A stretch of 64,000 nt of DNA from contig NZ_JNYQ01000003.1 in the NCBI RefSeq assembly GCF_000717245.1, forward strand, positions 248,001-312,000, given 5' to 3'. This DNA comes from Kitasatospora papulosa. Its GTDB lineage: Bacteria; Actinomycetota; Actinomycetes; Streptomycetales; Streptomycetaceae. The notes under the pieces were generated by a model, which was not told the origin of the DNA, ran no database searches, and saw only the letters and a program-made list of their open reading frames with translations. Shown here piece after piece: positions 62,099 through 64,000 of the stretch (position 1 is the first letter of the stretch; the number at the start of each line of letters is the position of its first letter). The translations under genes and the position numbers were made by a program.

Positions 62099-63460
62099 AT
62101 GAGCCAGCCCGTCGACTCCGTCACCGCGGGGCACACACCTGAGGATCACGACCGGCAGGACGCCGGGGCAGCCTGGTCCTTCGAGACGAAGCAGATCCAC
62201 TCCGGCGCGGTGCCGGATCCGACGACAGGGGCCCGTGCGGTACCGATCTACCAGTCGACGTCCTTCGTCTTCCGGGACACCCGGCACGCGGCCGACCTCT
62301 TCTCACTGGCTGAGCCCGGCAACATCTACACCCGGATCCACAACCCCACGCAGGACGTCCTGGAGCAGCGCGTCGCCGCGCTCGAGGGCGGCGTGGCCGC
62401 CGTCGCGCTCGCGTCCGGGCAGGCGGCCGAGACCCTCGCGCTCCTGACGCTCGCGGGCGCCGGGGACCACGTGGTCTCCTCCGCCTCGCTCTACGGCGGT
62501 ACGTACAACCTGTTCCGGCACACGCTCCCCCGGTTCGGCATCGAGGTCTCGTTCGTGGAGGACCCCGACGACGTCGAAGCCTGGCGGGCGGCCGTCCGGC
62601 CGGAGACCAAGGCCCTGTTCGCCGAGACGCTCGGCAATCCGCGCGGCGATGTGCTCGACATCCGGAGCGTGGCGGACGTGGCGCACGAGGCGGGAGTTCC
62701 GCTCGTCGTGGACAACACGGTGCCCACGCCCTACCTCCTGCGGCCGCTGGAGCACGGCGCGGACATCGTCATCCACTCCGCGACGAAGTTCCTCGGCGGT
62801 CACGGCACCACCATCGGCGGTGTGGTCGTGGACGGCGGCAGCTTCGACTTCGGTGCGCACGCCGAGCGGTTCTCGGACTTCCACACACCCGATCCCAGCT
62901 ATCACGGGCTGCGGTACTGGCCGGATCTGGGACACGGAGCCTTCGCCGCCAAGCTGCGCGTCCAGCTGCTGCGCGACCTCGGACCCGCGCTCTCGCCGCA
63001 CTCGGCCTTCCTGCTCCTCCAGGGCGTGGAGACGCTCAGCCTGCGTCTGGAGCGGCACACCTCCAACGCGCTGGCGCTGGCACGCTGGCTGGAGGGCCGC
63101 GACGAGGTCTCGGCGGTGCATTACGCCGGACTCGAGTCCAGCCCCTGGTACGACGCCGGCCGGCGCTACCTGCCGCGCGGCGCCGGCGCGGTGCTCTCCT
63201 TCGAACTGCGGGACGGGGTGGAGGCCGGAAAGAGGTTCGTGGACGCGGTGGAGCTGTTCAGCCACCTCGCCAACATCGGCGACGTGCGGAGCCTGATCAT
63301 CCATCCGGCGTCCACCACCCACAGCCAGCTGACCGAGGAGGAGCTCGCGGCGACGGGCGCGACGGCGGGCCTGGTGCGGCTCTCCGTGGGCCTGGAGAAC
63401 GTCGACGATCTCAAGGCCGATCTGGAGGCAGGGTTCCGCGCCGCGAAGGCGGCGTCCTGA
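62099..63460 (+). CDS. metY: O-acetylhomoserine sulfhydrylase / aminocarboxypropyltransferase
   Basis: PLP enzyme of 453 residues that joins sulfide to O-acetylhomoserine to give homocysteine. The Schiff-base lysine is K230 (IHSATKFLGGHGTT), with phosphate-binding YTRIHNPTQ and SGQAAETLALL. The C-terminal FSHLANIGDVRSLIIHPASTTHSQL and LVRLSVGLENVDDL are typical. GAGG about eight bases before the ATG supports the start. metX follows at once, so they form a methionine operon. I looked for a SAM riboswitch in the 170 bases upstream and did not recognise one. Confidence 0.95.
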   Translation: MSQPVDSVTAGHTPEDHDRQDAGAAWSFETKQIHSGAVPDPTTGARAVPIYQSTSFVFRDTRHAADLFSLAEPGNIYTRIHNPTQDVLEQRVAALEGGVAAVALASGQAAETLALLTLAGAGDHVVSSASLYGGTYNLFRHTLPRFGIEVSFVEDPDDVEAWRAAVRPETKALFAETLGNPRGDVLDIRSVADVAHEAGVPLVVDNTVPTPYLLRPLEHGADIVIHSATKFLGGHGTTIGGVVVDGGSFDFGAHAERFSDFHTPDPSYHGLRYWPDLGHGAFAAKLRVQLLRDLGPALSPHSAFLLLQGVETLSLRLERHTSNALALARWLEGRDEVSAVHYAGLESSPWYDAGRRYLPRGAGAVLSFELRDGVEAGKRFVDAVELFSHLANIGDVRSLIIHPASTTHSQLTEEELAATGATAGLVRLSVGLENVDDLKADLEAGFRAAKAAS

Positions 63461-63480
63461 ACCGGGACACCACGCCCCCG

Positions 63481-64000
63481 GTGCTGCCCCTCCCGCCGGC
63501 CGCCGGAGGCCGGCGGGAGGGGGACCCGCCCGGCCGCCGTTCGTGGACCGTGTTCGACGCCCCTCTCGGGCTCGAGTGCGGGGCGGACCTGCCGGGTGTG
63601 CGGCTGGCGTACGAGACGTGGGGCCGCCTCGCACCGGACGGCGCGAACGCGGTTCTGGTCCTGCACGCGCTGACCGGGGACAGCCACGCGGCAGGCCCGG
63701 CCGGACCGGGACACCCGTCGGCCGGCTGGTGGGACGCGCTGATCGGCCCCGGCCGGGCGCTGGACACCGATCGGTGGTTCGTCGTCGCGCCGAACGTGCT
63801 GGGCGGCTGCCAGGGCAGCACGGGCCCGTCGTCACGGTTGCCCGACGGAACCCACTGGGCTGCCGGCTTCCCCCGTCTGACGGTGCGTGACCAGGTGGCG
63901 GCGGAGGCGCGGCTCGCCGACGCCCTGGGTGTCGGCCGGTGGGCCGCGGTGATCGGCGGTTCGATGGGCGGGATGCGGGCCCTCGAATGGGCGGTGAGCC
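63481..64000 (+). CDS. metX: Homoserine O-acetyltransferase, N-terminal part (runs off window)
   Basis: Alpha/beta-hydrolase that acetylates homoserine with acetyl-CoA; about 173 residues are present. TVFDAPLGLECGADLPGVRLAYETWG, VLVLHALTGDSHA, APNVLGGCQGSTGPSS and the nucleophile elbow VIGGSMGGMRALEWA are diagnostic. No ATG is available in frame: GTG at 63481 is used, a CTG at 63457 or GTG at 63550 are alternatives, and none has a convincing ribosome site. The first residues are a GC-rich, low-complexity stretch that includes a perfect hairpin. Confidence 0.9.
   Translation, partial: MLPLPPAAGGRREGDPPGRRSWTVFDAPLGLECGADLPGVRLAYETWGRLAPDGANAVLVLHALTGDSHAAGPAGPGHPSAGWWDALIGPGRALDTDRWFVVAPNVLGGCQGSTGPSSRLPDGTHWAAGFPRLTVRDQVAAEARLADALGVGRWAAVIGGSMGGMRALEWAVS
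63489..63520 (+). promoter_or_regulatory. 13-base hairpin between metY and the metX core
   Basis: CCTCCCGCCGGCC and its complement flank a six-base loop. The right arm contains GGGAGG, a Shine-Dalgarno-like sequence that would be hidden in the stem. Position suggests termination or translational control between metY and metX, or simply GC-rich coding. Confidence 0.45.

Overview
The window reads as chromosomal DNA of a Streptomyces or a close relative. It has very high GC, strong third-position GC bias, many GTG starts and 4-base stop/start overlaps. Lineage markers are a chaplin, a melC1-melC2 tyrosinase pair, a SigB/SigF-type sigma factor, an F420-type oxidoreductase and DUF6325/DUF6328/DUF6479-type small proteins. 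I saw no tRNA, rRNA, IS element, integrase or CRISPR array, and no in-frame TTA leucine codon. It looks like stable host sequence rather than a mobile island.

Layout. 1-8.6 kb (minus strand): phosphoketolase (cut by the window edge), aldehyde dehydrogenase, an RsbW-like ATPase, a three-subunit molybdenum hydroxylase with a small unknown leader gene, and an F420-type enzyme. 8.6-15.8 kb: small stress-type and membrane genes, a cation efflux protein, VOC and GNAT proteins, a coupled pair of related hypothetical genes and a tyrosine phosphatase. 16.2-25.3 kb (plus): a UvrA paralogue, the methylmalonyl-CoA mutase set mutA-mutB-meaB and a short Rho paralogue. 25.3-27.0 kb (minus): phosphoglucomutase. 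27.6-36.9 kb (plus): an eight-gene, tightly coupled polysaccharide operon (two GT4 enzymes, initiating sugar transferase, Wzy-like polymerase, MurJ-type flippase, deacetylase, Wzz-like chain regulator, CelD-like acyltransferase), followed by a chaplin. 37.4-41.5 kb: tyrosinase with its copper chaperone, a P450 and a secreted GH26-like hydrolase. 41.6-50.0 kb: a block with a membrane GT-C-like protein, a b561-sulfite-oxidase-type enzyme, GT2, DUF2064-type transferase, methyltransferase, a two-component system and a sugar epimerase. 50.3-52.3 kb: dhaK-dhaL-dhaM. 52.5-58.5 kb: a very large secreted phosphodiester-glycosidase/phosphoesterase, a NUDIX enzyme, and an ABC-F protein preceded by a candidate regulatory micro-ORF. 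58.5-64 kb: a PP2C-type phosphatase, GNAT, sigma factor, metY and the start of metX.

How parts work together. mutAB-meaB interconvert methylmalonyl-CoA and succinyl-CoA and keep the B12 enzyme active. The 27.6-36.9 kb operon has every class of protein needed for a lipid-linked, flippase/polymerase-made exopolysaccharide; phosphoglucomutase next door can supply glucose 1-phosphate. DhaKLM phosphorylates dihydroxyacetone with PTS phosphate. metY and metX form the acetylhomoserine route to homocysteine.

The most interesting items are the MGSYYFFL micro-ORF with two downstream hairpins ahead of the ABC-F gene, the short Rho with an altered RNA-binding motif and a C-rich leader, the polysaccharide operon built around a MurJ-type flippase, and two AT-rich or dyad operator candidates.
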